A DNA stretch of 64,000 nucleotides from Ignavibacteria bacterium (GCA_025612245.1 JAAXKQ010000007.1:1-64000), one strand, 5' to 3'; positions 19,519 to 29,428 are shown, counted from the stretch's first letter. Translations and numbers: made by a program. Notes: generated from the letters alone by a model not told the origin.

Positions 19519-19663
19519 GCCATTCTTACGGGTGGGGCCTAAAACTCCACCCTTTCTTTTTGCACTCCGGAAACCGCCGGAAAACCGCCTCCAGAAACTT
19601 GATATTAAACCGAAAAGATATATCTTAATCAAAAGACCATTCAGAAATAAAGGAGGAATTAAA

Positions 19664-20710
19664 ATGATCGATCAGATCCGGAAGTACCTGGGCGAAGAGG
19701 CCGATGAGCTGCTTTCATATAAGGCAAAGTTCCCAAAGGAAAACCTTCACCTTCCCGGTCCAGATTTTGTGGACAGGATTTTATACCATTCCGACCGCAG
19801 CATCAACGTGCTGAAAAACCTGCAGTGGATCTTTATGACGGGCCGGCTTGCATCAACCGGCTATGTGTCCATACTTCCAGTCGACCAGGGCATTGAACAC
19901 TCGGCAGGGGCGTCGTTTTCCCCGAACCCCGAATATTTTGACCCTGAAAATATAATAAAACTGGCAGTTGAAGGGGGCTGCAATGCCGTGGCTTCCACGC
20001 TCGGCGTCCTCGGAATGATGTCCAGAAAGTATGCCCACAAGATCCCTTTCATAGTAAAATTAAACCACAACGAACTCCTTACTTTCCCAAATAAATTCGA
20101 CCAGATCATGTTCGGAAACGTGACGCAGGCCTACGACATGGGGGCCGCAGCCGTGGGAGCGACAATTTACTTCGGAAGCGAAGAAAGCGGGCGCCAGATA
20201 ATTGAGGTAAGCGAGTCTTTCCGCTACGCCCATGAGCTCGGCCTTGCAACTGTCCTCTGGTGCTACCTTAGAAACTCCGGCTTTAAGACCGATAAGGATT
20301 ACTCTCTCGCAGCCGACCTTACCGGGCAGGCAAACCACCTTGGCGTTACTATTGAAGCCGACATAATTAAGCAGAAACTGCCGGAGAATAACGGCGGCTT
20401 TAAGACGCTCAAATTCGGGAAATTTGACGAAAAAATGTACACCGAGCTTACAACCGGAAATCCGATTGACCTTACACGCTACCAGGTGATGAATAACTAT
20501 ATGGGGCGTGCAGGACTCATAAATTCGGGCGGCGCCTCGGGAAAAAACGACTTCGGCGAGGCTGCAAGAACGGCAGTAATAAATAAGCGCGCCGGCGGAA
20601 TGGGGCTTATTTCCGGCCGCAAGGCCTTCCAGCGCCCGATGAAAGAAGGCATCCAGCTCCTCAACCTGATACAGGACGTTTATCTGGCAAAAGAAATAAC
20701 CGTCGCCTGA
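19664..20710 (+). CDS. fbaB: Class I fructose-bisphosphate aldolase, DhnA/FbaB type
   Basis: Schiff-base aldolase that interconverts fructose 1,6-bisphosphate with dihydroxyacetone phosphate and glyceraldehyde 3-phosphate. The start at 19664 is fixed by AAAGGAGGAATTAAA before the ATG; the frame is open further upstream but overlaps the preceding gene. The protein has 348 residues. [16 protein letters not shown] near residue 68 is the family's first active-site loop. The Schiff-base lysine is expected in [14 protein letters not shown] (about residue 233). [14 protein letters not shown] (about 290) and [15 protein letters not shown] (about 318) form the phosphate-binding region. It is a stand-alone glycolytic/gluconeogenic gene. 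Confidence 0.92.
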   Translation: MIDQIRKYLGEEADELLSYKAKFPKENLHLPGPDFVDRILYHSDRSINVLKNLQWIFMTGRLASTGYVSILPVDQGIEHSAGASFSPNPEYFDPENIIKLAVEGGCNAVASTLGVLGMMSRKYAHKIPFIVKLNHNELLTFPNKFDQIMFGNVTQAYDMGAAAVGATIYFGSEESGRQIIEVSESFRYAHELGLATVLWCYLRNSGFKTDKDYSLAADLTGQANHLGVTIEADIIKQKLPENNGGFKTLKFGKFDEKMYTELTTGNPIDLTRYQVMNNYMGRAGLINSGGASGKNDFGEAARTAVINKRAGGMGLISGRKAFQRPMKEGIQLLNLIQDVYLAKEITVA

Positions 20711-20754
20711 GGCAAAAGAAAGCAAAATTTAAGGCAAAAGTAAAACCGTGCGGC

Positions 20755-20782
20755 CGGCTTAAAAAGTATAAAAATTAAGCCG
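20755..20782. terminator. Hairpin between convergent aldolase and cytochrome genes
   Basis: CGGCTTAA / TTAAGCCG flanks an A-rich loop, nested in a weaker outer pairing GTAAAA / TTTTAC (20740-20814). It lies between the two convergent genes and probably terminates both. Confidence 0.5.
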
Positions 20783-20842
20783 CAGCTAAACCGCGGAATT
20801 TTACCTTTGCCTTTTTATTTATAAGCGGATTTTTATCCGGTA

Positions 20843-21262
20843 TCAGAGTTTCATCAGGTAATCTGCAATTTTCCCCAGGTCTTTAATATCAAGATTGTTA
20901 AAAGGAGGCATTACAACCGAGGAGTATCTTTGCCTGTAGGCGGCGAACCTTTCTGAATCCATAAAAGAAGAAGGATTCCTGAGATAAGCAATCAGCTCGT
21001 CCCGGTTCCAGTTCTGTTTTACATTTACTAGTGAAGGAGCAAGGTTTGTTCCATTCAGATCGCTGCCGTGACAACTGGTGCAGCCGTTATTTTTGAGCAA
21101 TGCGGAAGCGTTTGCTTCATTGCCCTCAGGCTGAACACTTTCCATCTGTCCGTTCATTCCTGCCTGACTGGAAGGTTCATTATTATTCGAAATGTGTGAA
21201 ATACCAAAAAGAATGATGAAAAGACCCAAGAAAGCAGCGACCCATATTTGTGTTTTTGTCAT
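20843..21262 (-). CDS. Membrane-anchored c-type cytochrome
   Basis: Single-haem electron carrier expected on the outer face of the cytoplasmic membrane. Residues about 5-25 (IWVAAFLGLFIILFGISHI) form an uncleaved signal anchor. A low-complexity Asn/Gln/Ser linker follows. The haem-binding motif CTSCHG is at about residues 60-65, and the distal Met ligand is likely in VVMPPFNNL (about 116). The 139-residue length and this layout fit a small cytochrome c donor to an oxidase or reductase. No respiratory complex genes adjoin it, so the partner is unknown. Confidence 0.9.
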   Translation of the reverse strand: MTKTQIWVAAFLGLFIILFGISHISNNNEPSSQAGMNGQMESVQPEGNEANASALLKNNGCTSCHGSDLNGTNLAPSLVNVKQNWNRDELIAYLRNPSSFMDSERFAAYRQRYSSVVMPPFNNLDIKDLGKIADYLMKL

Positions 21263-21560
21263 ACGTCAGTCCCTTTCCGGTTATTTTATGGCTGTTGTGA
21301 ATTTAATATAAGGTACATACTCCTCAGATTCAATACCCGGCACCCCTTAATCCCGACACCCGGAAAAGCCCAAAAAAGACCGAGCATTTTGAATAACGCA
21401 TTTCCCAAGCCCGTCTTGAGAAGCGCTTTGTCCGTAGCCCCGGGAAATTGATCCCCCACACATTCCCCAAAAAGCTCCGGAGTATCCTCATGTAGAAATT
21501 ATAAATGTAAGAACCCAACCTGTAAACATCCTCCGCAATCTGAGAAATTATACACGTTCA

Positions 21561-21591
21561 CTACCGCTTTTAGCGGTAGGCATGTTTGTAG
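21561..21591 (+). repeat. REP-like hairpin with GCATGTTTGTAG tail (1)
   Basis: Stem CTACCGCT / AGCGGTAG, loop TT, followed by GCATGTTTGTAG. First of three successive copies within 134 bp in the cytochrome-topoisomerase intergenic region. Confidence 0.65.
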
Positions 21592-21614
21592 AAACGGTTC
21601 CCAAAATATCTTCC

Positions 21615-21643
21615 CTACCGCGCTAGCGGTAGCATGTTTGTAG
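21615..21643 (+). repeat. REP-like hairpin with GCATGTTTGTAG tail (2)
   Basis: Stem CTACCGC / GCGGTAG, loop GCTA, then CATGTTTGTAG. It is the same as its neighbours apart from the loop and one stem pair. Confidence 0.65.
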
Positions 21644-21666
21644 AAAACGATCCCTAAAATAATCCC

Positions 21667-21694
21667 CAACCACGTAGTGGTTGCATATTTGTAG
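21667..21694 (+). repeat. REP-like hairpin with GCATATTTGTAG tail (3)
   Basis: Stem CAACCAC / GTGGTTG, loop GTA, then CATATTTGTAG and a second partial tail GGTATTTGTAG to 21705. The stem sequence differs at several paired positions from the other two copies (CTACCGC), yet pairing is kept, i.e. compensatory change. Confidence 0.65.
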
Positions 21695-21841
21695 GGTATT
21701 TGTAGAAAATGCAAAAACACCCCCGGCTCCTCCGGAGCTAGGAGATATATGGGAGGGGACGGCACCTCCATTTACAAACGAAACACCCCCCCGGTGCTAA
21801 ATCCAAGCCCAATTCCAATTTCTCACCCTTCCTAATCCTTC

Positions 21842-21985
21842 CTCCTCTACCTTTGCCTTTTCCTAACCTCGAACCTAGAACCTTGAACTTTGAACTCTTT
21901 TCCCTTGAACTCTTTTTTCCCCACTTAAAACTTAAAACTTAAAACTCAACACTTCTTCTCCCCCTTGAACTTTGAACCTTCCTTC
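21842..21985. repeat. Heptad-period array C
   Basis: Units AACCTCG, AACCTAG, AACCTTG, AACTTTG and AACTCTT follow in register from 21865. After one slip come CTTAAAA-type units (three to four) and again CTTGAAC-TTTGAAC. The same motif set recurs at 57936-58290. It lies just upstream of the topoisomerase gene. The preceding stretch 21263-21560 shows no gene or clear element. Confidence 0.7.
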
Positions 21986-22031
21986 GACGTTATAATAGAT
22001 ACGCCTTAATTGAAATCAGGGAATTGACCTT

Positions 22032-23156
22032 ATGAAAAATATGAACGCACTGGAAGAAATTATTAACGAAAAACTTGAAAACCTCATTATAACTGAACCC
22101 GAAGAGGTGGCCGAGGCCGCAGGCCTGCGATATGTATCCGATACCGAGCCGGGCTTTAGCCGCAGGATTCAGGGCAAAGGCTTTGCTTACCTGGATAAAA
22201 ACGGCAATAAACTTACCGACCCTAAACACATAAACAGAATTGAAGCCCTGGTAATTCCGCCTGCATGGACGGATGTCTGGATCTGCCCTTATTCCGGCGG
22301 GCATATTCAGGCTACCGGGCGCGATCAGAAAGGACGCAAACAGTACATCTATCACCCCGGATGGGAAGACATCCGTAATACAAATAAGTTCAACCTTATG
22401 ATAAGGTTCGGCGAAACACTCCCTCTTATACGCGCCCGCGTGGATGAGGACCTCAGGCGCCATGGGCTTCCAAGAGAAAAGGTTATGGCAATTCTTGTCA
22501 GACTCCTGGAAGAAACCCTCATACGCATCGGTAACAGCGAGTACGCAAAGCAGAACGATTCCTACGGACTTACTACTCTCCGCAATAAGCACATGGAGGT
22601 CGAAGGCTCAAAGGTGCGCTTTATCTTTAAGGGTAAAAGCGGAAAACAGTGGGAAGTGGACATTGAAAATAAACGCCTCGCAAAACTCATCCGCCAATGC
22701 CAGGAACTTCCCGGCCAGCAGCTCTTCCAGTACCTGGATGAACAGGGCAGCCGCCAGTCGGTTGAATCGGCCGACGTTAATAATTACCTGAAGGAAATTA
22801 TCGGGCAGGATTTTACCGCAAAGGATTTCAGGACGTGGGGCGGAACGGTGCGCGCGGCAAGGGAATTATATTCCCTGGGCCCTGCGGAAGCGGAAAAGGA
22901 TAAACAAAAAAATATAGTGCAGGCAATAAAAAAAGTCTCGGGTGCCTTGAACAACACGCCATCGGTCTGCAGAAAATATTACATCCACCCGGAGGTTATA
23001 ACTGCCTACATGGATGACAGTCTTTTTGAAAAAATGGAAATGGCCTCGAAGAGCGCTGATAGCTCCGGCTTCGGGCTTAATGCTGAAGAAACCGCGGTGT
23101 TGAATATATTAAAGGAGGGATTGCTGCAAAAAGAGGAGCTCCTTAATTCCGCTTAA
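22032..23156 (+). CDS. DNA topoisomerase IB (poxvirus type)
   Basis: Relaxes supercoiled DNA through a 3'-phosphotyrosyl intermediate, without ATP. The protein has 374 residues. The N-terminal domain shows YLDKNGNKL and the IPPAWTDVWICPYSGGHIQATGRD-type DNA clamp (about 75-100), characteristic of the bacterial poxvirus-like enzymes. The catalytic domain includes GRKQYIYHPGW (about 105), LLEETLIRIGNSEYAKQN (about 157, with a catalytic Arg nearby), KDFRTWGGT (about 262, His/Lys region) and SVCRKYYIHP (about 315), where Tyr is the nucleophile. It is isolated and follows a repeat-rich intergenic region. Confidence 0.93.
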   Translation: MKNMNALEEIINEKLENLIITEPEEVAEAAGLRYVSDTEPGFSRRIQGKGFAYLDKNGNKLTDPKHINRIEALVIPPAWTDVWICPYSGGHIQATGRDQKGRKQYIYHPGWEDIRNTNKFNLMIRFGETLPLIRARVDEDLRRHGLPREKVMAILVRLLEETLIRIGNSEYAKQNDSYGLTTLRNKHMEVEGSKVRFIFKGKSGKQWEVDIENKRLAKLIRQCQELPGQQLFQYLDEQGSRQSVESADVNNYLKEIIGQDFTAKDFRTWGGTVRAARELYSLGPAEAEKDKQKNIVQAIKKVSGALNNTPSVCRKYYIHPEVITAYMDDSLFEKMEMASKSADSSGFGLNAEETAVLNILKEGLLQKEELLNSA

Positions 23157-23538
23157 GAATAAAACAGTCGCTTCTTTATATATGTGCCCGGAAATATGCC
23201 TGCCCCAGGTAAAACATAAACTGTACGTGGCATTATTCCATGTTTCATTTTCCATATTCTTGCTTTTTTTTTCAGCATTATTTTTATTTCTCTTGACAAA
23301 ATAAGTTTATGTAACTAACTTGGGCTACAACTTTGACTGCATATATCTTGAAAAAGAACTTATACTTATACTGAGCTTTCCGTAAGTACCAATCGAATTT
23401 ATTAACACTGATTTACCATTATGTTCTCTTGCTAAAAAGGGGCGGCTTTTGCCTTAAGGCACAGGTCCATCCCCCCGGAAGAATATTATTCTTTTTTAGA
23501 ATTACAGGCTAAAATATATATAGCACCGAAAAGGAAGG
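23157..23538. other. Intergenic region without recognisable gene
   Basis: About 380 bp of AT-rich sequence between the topoisomerase gene and the duplicated leader. I see a possible stem GGCGGCTTTTGCC near 23450 but no convincing promoter, RNA family or open frame. Confidence 0.4.
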
Positions 23539-23784
23539 TATTGTGTTACATAGTTCATCCAAAAAATCCTGAAAAAATTTGACGAAAGTTTCCGGAATTT
23601 TTTCCGAAAACGCTCCTCGTCACCATATTATATTAAGTAAAGGGAATATGCTTTACTGCATTCTTTTGTAATTGGAATCTATCGCAAATGACGTTTCCTG
23701 AAAAAAAGAATGAGGCACTCAGTAGTTTTGAGCCATGGGAGCAGAAACCTTAAAACAAGAGTATTAACTTTAGTAAAATGCTTT
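23539..23784 (+). repeat. Duplicated lipoprotein leader, copy 1
   Basis: 246-bp segment directly before the lipoprotein start. Copy 2 (29550-29793) differs only by one base in each of two homopolymers. It contains TTTCCGGAA / TTTTCCGAAAAC short repeats and two direct repeats ATGCTTTA (23648 and 23778) 130 bp apart. It presumably carries the promoter and perhaps a structured leader. Confidence 0.75.
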
Positions 23785-25146
23785 ATGAAAACACTACTTA
23801 CACCAGTATACCCCACGACCCTGTCTTATGGAATAAGAAAAGGACGCTTAATTATCCTTATTTTGCTCCTTTTTGTGTCTCATGGGTGCAAGAGTCCCAA
23901 TGAGCCTGAAGGAGGGAAAGGCAGCCCCGGGAAGCTGACCTCCGAGGACGTCTCCTGCACAGAGGCATGGCTTAAGATAAATGCTGGCGAGATGACTCTT
24001 CCATCAAATGTAACGATTAAAAGAGACGGCCAGTCCATTTTCAGCTTTACTCTTGGAAGAAAAGACACGGTAATTTATGACAATACACTTAAGCCAAACC
24101 ATTCGTATACTTACCAGGTCTATTTTAATCAAAAACAGGGCTCTCCTGTATCATTGACCACACTGGATACTACAAGTAACAGCATCAGCTGGCAGCTCTT
24201 TTATTTCGGGAACAATGTGGTTGGAAGCTGTATCAGTGACGTAGCCATTATAGATGAGAATAATATCTGGGCCGTCGGACAGATTTATGTTAATGATTCA
24301 TTGGGGCATCTGGACTATCAGTCTTATTCCGTAGCGCACTGGGACGGGAAGAAGTGGACCTTAAAGAAGATTTATGACGCAAATAACCAGCTTATGCCTG
24401 ATTTAAGGAGTATCCTGGTGCTGGGGCCGAATGATATCTGGCTTACAGACGGGGCAATCCACCACTGGGACGGGGTATCGAGTAAGATGCTTTCTTCATA
24501 CCAGAGAATAGACCTGATTGGAGGGGAAGAAAACGGGCAGTCTGTAAATAGATTATGGGGTAAAAGCTCAAGTGACCTCTACGGGATCGGCTGGGGGGGT
24601 ATGATAACTCACTTTGACGGCCATAGCTGGAAGAAGCTGGAAACAGGAACAAACCTTGATATCACGGATATCTATGGAGCTATGGATGAAAGAACGGGTG
24701 AGATGCAGATTCTGGCCACTGCAACTACAAACTACCCTCCAGGAAGAGCCATTTTAAGCATAAAGGGGAATACGGTTACCCACATTTCTTATGAACCCAT
24801 TATCTGGGACTTATATGCCGTCTGGTTCATACCGAACAGGCATTATTATGTAACCGGTGGTGGCATTTATGATAAGGTGAGCCTGATAGATAAGTTTTGG
24901 AAAGATGATTCCATGAAATACACTCATTATTCAATAGAAAGAATAAAAGCCAATGCGATAAACGATGTGTTTCTGGCTGGAGCCTACGGAGAAGTCCTTC
25001 ACTTCAATGGTGTGAACTGGAAAAGCTTTATCAGCGAGACATATCTTGATGGTGCGTATAACAATCTTGACGTAAAAGGAAACACTATTGCCATATCGGG
25101 AGGAGTTGGGCTAAGAGGAGTAGTTCTCATCGGGAAAAGAAAATGA
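23785..25146 (+). CDS. Mosaic lipoprotein with propeller-like repeats, copy 1
   Basis: Predicted surface or periplasmic lipoprotein of 453 residues. The start at 23785 (MKTLL) is supported because copy 3 keeps only this ATG after its leader deletion. The hydrophobic segment LIILILLLFVSHGC ends in a lipobox-type Cys (about residue 35), followed by a Gly/Pro-rich linker (NEPEGGKGSPG). Residues about 45-130 look like a fibronectin-type III fold. The rest has repeats of the form HWDGxxW / HFDGxxW with NDIW or NDVFLAG motifs about 40-60 residues apart, suggesting a beta-propeller. The head to about 24000 matches copy 2 closely; the body is diverged. The M6 protease gene follows 46 bp downstream. 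The function is not known. Confidence 0.8.
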   Translation: MKTLLTPVYPTTLSYGIRKGRLIILILLLFVSHGCKSPNEPEGGKGSPGKLTSEDVSCTEAWLKINAGEMTLPSNVTIKRDGQSIFSFTLGRKDTVIYDNTLKPNHSYTYQVYFNQKQGSPVSLTTLDTTSNSISWQLFYFGNNVVGSCISDVAIIDENNIWAVGQIYVNDSLGHLDYQSYSVAHWDGKKWTLKKIYDANNQLMPDLRSILVLGPNDIWLTDGAIHHWDGVSSKMLSSYQRIDLIGGEENGQSVNRLWGKSSSDLYGIGWGGMITHFDGHSWKKLETGTNLDITDIYGAMDERTGEMQILATATTNYPPGRAILSIKGNTVTHISYEPIIWDLYAVWFIPNRHYYVTGGGIYDKVSLIDKFWKDDSMKYTHYSIERIKANAINDVFLAGAYGEVLHFNGVNWKSFISETYLDGAYNNLDVKGNTIAISGGVGLRGVVLIGKRK

Positions 25147-25192
25147 AAAACTGAATAAAATTTCCCAACAAAACAATTCGGAGGTACTTTCA

Positions 25193-28100
25193 ATGTTCAG
25201 AAAAAGGTTCGGATATTCAGTAATATTACTAGCTATTCTTGCAGGAACAATTTTAGCATCAATTCCTCCACATGAGAGGGTGAAGGAGATGATCAGGAAA
25301 GGCTTGATTCAAAAGCCATATTTTCTTCAGCATTTTCAGGAACTAAAAGAACGTGGTCTAAATGTACCATGGCGTGAAGTAGCAAAGAAACAGGGCATTA
25401 ATATAAATAGTCCTGGATCTAAAAATTCTACGAATGCTGTTAATTCTAGTTTTAAAGTACTTATGATAATAGTGGATTTTTCTGATAAACCCAAAACTGT
25501 AAGTCCTACAGCATTCGATGCTATTGGCTTTGGAACTACACAGGGTACACTAAGACATTACTATAATACCCTTAGCTCCGGTACATTGGATATTGTAACT
25601 GTGAACTTGCCAAGCGCAATGGGATGGAAGCGAATGCCACAAGCTTACAGCTATTATGTTAATGGTCATGGCGGAGAGGGGACTTATCCTAATAATGCGC
25701 AGAAGCTTGCTGAAGATGCATGCGATGCCGTTGATGGGGTAGTGAACTTCAATAACTATGACAATGACGGTGATGGCTTTGTTGATGGTCTGGTCATTGT
25801 TCATGCAGGGCCAGGGGCAGAGTATACTGGAAGTGACTATGATATTTGGTCACATTCCTGGACAATGAGCAGCCATAAAAAGCACGACGATGTTTATACT
25901 TATGCTTATACAATGCAACCTGAATACTTTCAAAATCCGGGGGATATTACCTGTGGAGTGTTTGCTCATGAATGCGGCCATATGATTTTTGGATTACCCG
26001 ATTTGTATGACACGGATTATAGTTCGGAAGGATTGGGCAATTGGAGTCTGATGGCGGGTGGCAGCTGGAATGGTCCATCTGGAATGGGTGAATCTCCTGC
26101 ATACCCGGATGCATGGTCAAGATCCCAAATGCAATGGAAAACAGCGCAATTTGGAACAGTTCAAAACATAAACTCAAATACAGTAAATCAGCAAATTCAG
26201 AGTGTGGAGAATTCTTCAATAGTTTACAAAGTCTGGAAATATGGAACTATAGGCTCAGAATATTTCATGATTGAGAACAGACAACAGACTGGATACGATT
26301 CATATTTGCCTGGTAATGGGTTGCTTATCTATCATGTTGATGAACGTAATAGTGGTAACGATAATGAATGGTACCCTGGGCATACTACTTACGGACACTA
26401 CAATGTTGCTTTAGAGCAGGCTGATGGCTTATATTCATTGGAAAAGAACTCAGGCAGAGGAGATTCTGGAGACCCATTCCCCGGAAGTTCTAATAAATTA
26501 AGTTTTTCATCTTTAACGACACCTAATTCAAATGATTATAATGGAAATCCTACTTATGTTGAAGTGAATAATATTTCCAATTCAGCTTCAGCAATGACTG
26601 CTGATATCTATATGGGAAATGTAATTGTATCTCAGACCCTTGCTGACAACATAACTCAGGTGGGCACTGTAGGAAGATGGAATGGAAGTTCGTTTAGTCC
26701 ACGCCTTACTCCCGGACAGCCCATTTCTGTTGTGCCGGGAAACAATGAAATATTGCAGGGTGATCAGGTAATATGTAGCAATCAGAAATTTTATATCTGG
26801 TATAAAAACTTTGCTAAGGGAACTGATGTTATAAACCATCATGGCTTTACTGTTGGGGCACGGGATAATAATTATAATTCCCGTTTTTCTCCGATTATTA
26901 CAAATGTAACAATTCAAAATTTGTTCGAAGGTAGTGCATCGATTAATCCATCGGACAATACTGTTGATTTTATGGACCCGTGGTTTATCAATTATAACGA
27001 TCCCACTTATGGAAACACACTCAGGAATCAGGGGATGTCTGCTCCATTTTTATCAAGGACTTCTCCTTTCAGTCCAAATACAACTACGCGGTATGAAAAT
27101 AATCAGCCATACAATGGTGTATTTATAAATCAAACAGTTTCTTCAGGTAATTTCTATTCTGTTCGTGCCCCACTGAAGTTAACAAAAAACTTAGGTGGAA
27201 CACTTGGAAGTAGAGAATTCTATTTCCAGTATTGGTCTTCTTCTAACGCAACTTTACAGCAGAATGGCACAAACCCAACTGGTTTTGATCAGAAAGCGGT
27301 GGTATTTAATGAAGATAATGCAGGTATCACTGCATACTACAAGGGACTCCACCTTTCAAACTACTCAAATGCGTTTGCAAATTCATTCCAAAAGAAGACA
27401 AAAAGCGATGGTGTAAATTCCTTGCTGGTATATGAAAGCATGAACTCCATCTGGATGGAAAATTCAAACAATATGGGCTCAAGCTGGACGATGATGAATG
27501 ATGGAAAGCCAATAAACCCCGTGGGAACTATTGCGCATGACCCTTCAATTGACGGCACAGATGACGACTGTCACTTCTATGTAGTAGGATATGCCGCACC
27601 TGATCCTTCAGCAAACACCACCAGAATCATGGCCTCAGAGGTCAACGGCTTCTCCATTACAGGAGCCAAGACCCTTATAAGCAATATACCGGGAAGCACA
27701 TTTGATGCCCAGCCCGTAGTGGCATGCCTTGTTGTTTCTAAAAGCCAGGGTACTTTATCAGACAAGAGAGCAATCATGATCTGGAGGCAGCCTGCAATGA
27801 CAGATGACTTTGCAGGTACGTTTCCTGCAGGCTTATACTACAAGACCGGTACGCTTACACAGAAGCCCGACTCAAGTAATCCTTATCTCACGCTAAATGA
27901 AATAACCTGGGAGCCGTATGCTTTTGGTACACACATAGAGGGAACTGACATAAACAGCTTTAACCCGACCGTTGCAGGCGTAAGGGATGAGGCTAATGCA
28001 ATTCCGATGGATTTTTACCTGGCCTTTAGCCAGAAAACAGGCTCTGGCGGCAGCTGGAGCGTAATTAAGTACACGAAGCTTACTCTTAACAGCGACGGAA

Positions 28101-29428
28101 CGGTTACTGTTGCTCCTTTGGTGGAAATATCAGATCCTGTAGATTATGGTTCTTACCATCAGCTGAATGAAAAGCCTTCAATTACTCTGGTCAATAACCT
28201 GCCTTGTGTTGCCTGGAAAAACTATGACGACGCAACATACATGCAGACTGCCGTTCTAAAAAGGAAGGTTTCCAGCACTTCATGGTCCGATACTTATAAT
28301 TACGCCGGGAAAGATGACGATGCCACGTCAGTTCACGTGAGTAATCTTGGAAACCTGAGCATAGGTTACAAAAACTTTGTCCTTGGCTGGAGCACCAGCT
28401 ATTCAGGGAACCAGTTCGTAAGGAGCACTTCTTTATCCACCATATACAATTCAAATACGGCAGAACAGAACGTGCAGGTAATGGGCGGCAGCAGAGCTGA
28501 TTTTACCGATTCTTACCTCATCTCTTTTAATAATGCGTCTTTACCTTATTACTTCCAGTCCTCTAACGCCATTTCCTTGGGAACACTGGCCAAGGCGTCT
28601 TCAGAAGAGGGGCAGGGAAGTACAATTGAAAGCCGCAGCGGCCTGATAAAGCTCAATGACGTCCTCTTGAAGGCTTCCTTAGGCGAGGTGGCATTCAATG
28701 ACAGCAAGATAGGCTTCAAGGAGCCGAAGGAGAATGAGGAAAGGTCCTATGAACACTTCCAGGGTTCACTTGAAACCGGAGACATCGACGTAAATAACAG
28801 CGGAAGCCTCTCCTACTCCCTCGGCTTTGACTTAAGTGATTCGCTCAAGATGGCCTCACTTCTCAAAGATGGCGGAAAGATTGCGCTTCAGCTCGAGTTA
28901 ATCGACGCCGGAACAAAAGCGGTACTGAAGTCTCTGAACTCATTTGTACTTACTTCTTCATCAATAATGAAGCTAAAGCCGCAGAGCTACAGGCTCGACT
29001 TAAGCGGAATCGGAAACAGGAAGGTGGCTCTCAGACTTTCAAGGGAGCTTAGCCTCAGAGACAGCCTTAAAGCTGAATACTACGTCTTGAGATCATACAG
29101 CATTCCAAGGCAGGCAAAGAAGGAGAAGTATGTAGATCTGAGCTATTCGGAAGATACAAGGGTAACTGAATATGCCATAAGCCAGAACTACCCGAACCCC
29201 TTTAACCCTACAACAATGATAACTTACCAGATCCCCAGGGCCTCAAAGGTCACTCTCAAGGTCTATGACATGCTGGGTAAGGAAGTTTCTACACTCGTAA
29301 ACGGGTATAAGGAGATGGGGAAGTACTCTGTTGAATTCAACGCTTCAAGCCTCCCCAGTGGGACCTATATCTATGAGATAAGGGCAAATGACTTCGTCAA
29401 GAGCGGCAAGATGATGCTTTTGAAGTAA
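25193..29428 (+). CDS. Giant secreted M6-family metalloprotease with type IX sorting tail
   Basis: A 1411-residue exported zinc protease of the immune-inhibitor-A/M6 type. The start follows GGAGGTACTTTCA. Residues 1-22 are a signal peptide; the PPHERVKEMIRKG stretch begins a propeptide. The zinc site is HECGH followed by FGLPDLYD (about residues 261-274), preceded by FVDGLVIVHAGPG and followed by WSLMAGGSWNG, all typical of M6. Residues about 480-1300 are beta-rich, with a possible sialidase/propeller-like part. The C-terminus has NYPNPFNPTTMI and ends VKSGKMMLLK, a type IX sorting domain. Base composition shifts near 27.5 kb, suggesting the front half was joined to a resident back half. It is co-oriented with the lipoprotein upstream and followed by a terminator. 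Confidence 0.88.
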   Translation: MFRKRFGYSVILLAILAGTILASIPPHERVKEMIRKGLIQKPYFLQHFQELKERGLNVPWREVAKKQGININSPGSKNSTNAVNSSFKVLMIIVDFSDKPKTVSPTAFDAIGFGTTQGTLRHYYNTLSSGTLDIVTVNLPSAMGWKRMPQAYSYYVNGHGGEGTYPNNAQKLAEDACDAVDGVVNFNNYDNDGDGFVDGLVIVHAGPGAEYTGSDYDIWSHSWTMSSHKKHDDVYTYAYTMQPEYFQNPGDITCGVFAHECGHMIFGLPDLYDTDYSSEGLGNWSLMAGGSWNGPSGMGESPAYPDAWSRSQMQWKTAQFGTVQNINSNTVNQQIQSVENSSIVYKVWKYGTIGSEYFMIENRQQTGYDSYLPGNGLLIYHVDERNSGNDNEWYPGHTTYGHYNVALEQADGLYSLEKNSGRGDSGDPFPGSSNKLSFSSLTTPNSNDYNGNPTYVEVNNISNSASAMTADIYMGNVIVSQTLADNITQVGTVGRWNGSSFSPRLTPGQPISVVPGNNEILQGDQVICSNQKFYIWYKNFAKGTDVINHHGFTVGARDNNYNSRFSPIITNVTIQNLFEGSASINPSDNTVDFMDPWFINYNDPTYGNTLRNQGMSAPFLSRTSPFSPNTTTRYENNQPYNGVFINQTVSSGNFYSVRAPLKLTKNLGGTLGSREFYFQYWSSSNATLQQNGTNPTGFDQKAVVFNEDNAGITAYYKGLHLSNYSNAFANSFQKKTKSDGVNSLLVYESMNSIWMENSNNMGSSWTMMNDGKPINPVGTIAHDPSIDGTDDDCHFYVVGYAAPDPSANTTRIMASEVNGFSITGAKTLISNIPGSTFDAQPVVACLVVSKSQGTLSDKRAIMIWRQPAMTDDFAGTFPAGLYYKTGTLTQKPDSSNPYLTLNEITWEPYAFGTHIEGTDINSFNPTVAGVRDEANAIPMDFYLAFSQKTGSGGSWSVIKYTKLTLNSDGTVTVAPLVEISDPVDYGSYHQLNEKPSITLVNNLPCVAWKNYDDATYMQTAVLKRKVSSTSWSDTYNYAGKDDDATSVHVSNLGNLSIGYKNFVLGWSTSYSGNQFVRSTSLSTIYNSNTAEQNVQVMGGSRADFTDSYLISFNNASLPYYFQSSNAISLGTLAKASSEEGQGSTIESRSGLIKLNDVLLKASLGEVAFNDSKIGFKEPKENEERSYEHFQGSLETGDIDVNNSGSLSYSLGFDLSDSLKMASLLKDGGKIALQLELIDAGTKAVLKSLNSFVLTSSSIMKLKPQSYRLDLSGIGNRKVALRLSRELSLRDSLKAEYYVLRSYSIPRQAKKEKYVDLSYSEDTRVTEYAISQNYPNPFNPTTMITYQIPRASKVTLKVYDMLGKEVSTLVNGYKEMGKYSVEFNASSLPSGTYIYEIRANDFVKSGKMMLLK

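Noticed and set aside
18547-19632. A 361-codon open frame on the minus strand, antisense to the hypothetical gene at 18340
   Set aside because: Its product is Phe/Cys/Val-rich with no domain, and it mirrors the codon pattern of the plus-strand gene. A typical antisense shadow.
23710-23784. N-terminal extension of lipoprotein copy 1 (and 29719-29793 for copy 2)
   Set aside because: The in-frame ATG at 23710 would place 25 residues before the signal peptide, and copy 3 lacks this sequence entirely while keeping the ATG at 62806. The extension is leader, not coding.
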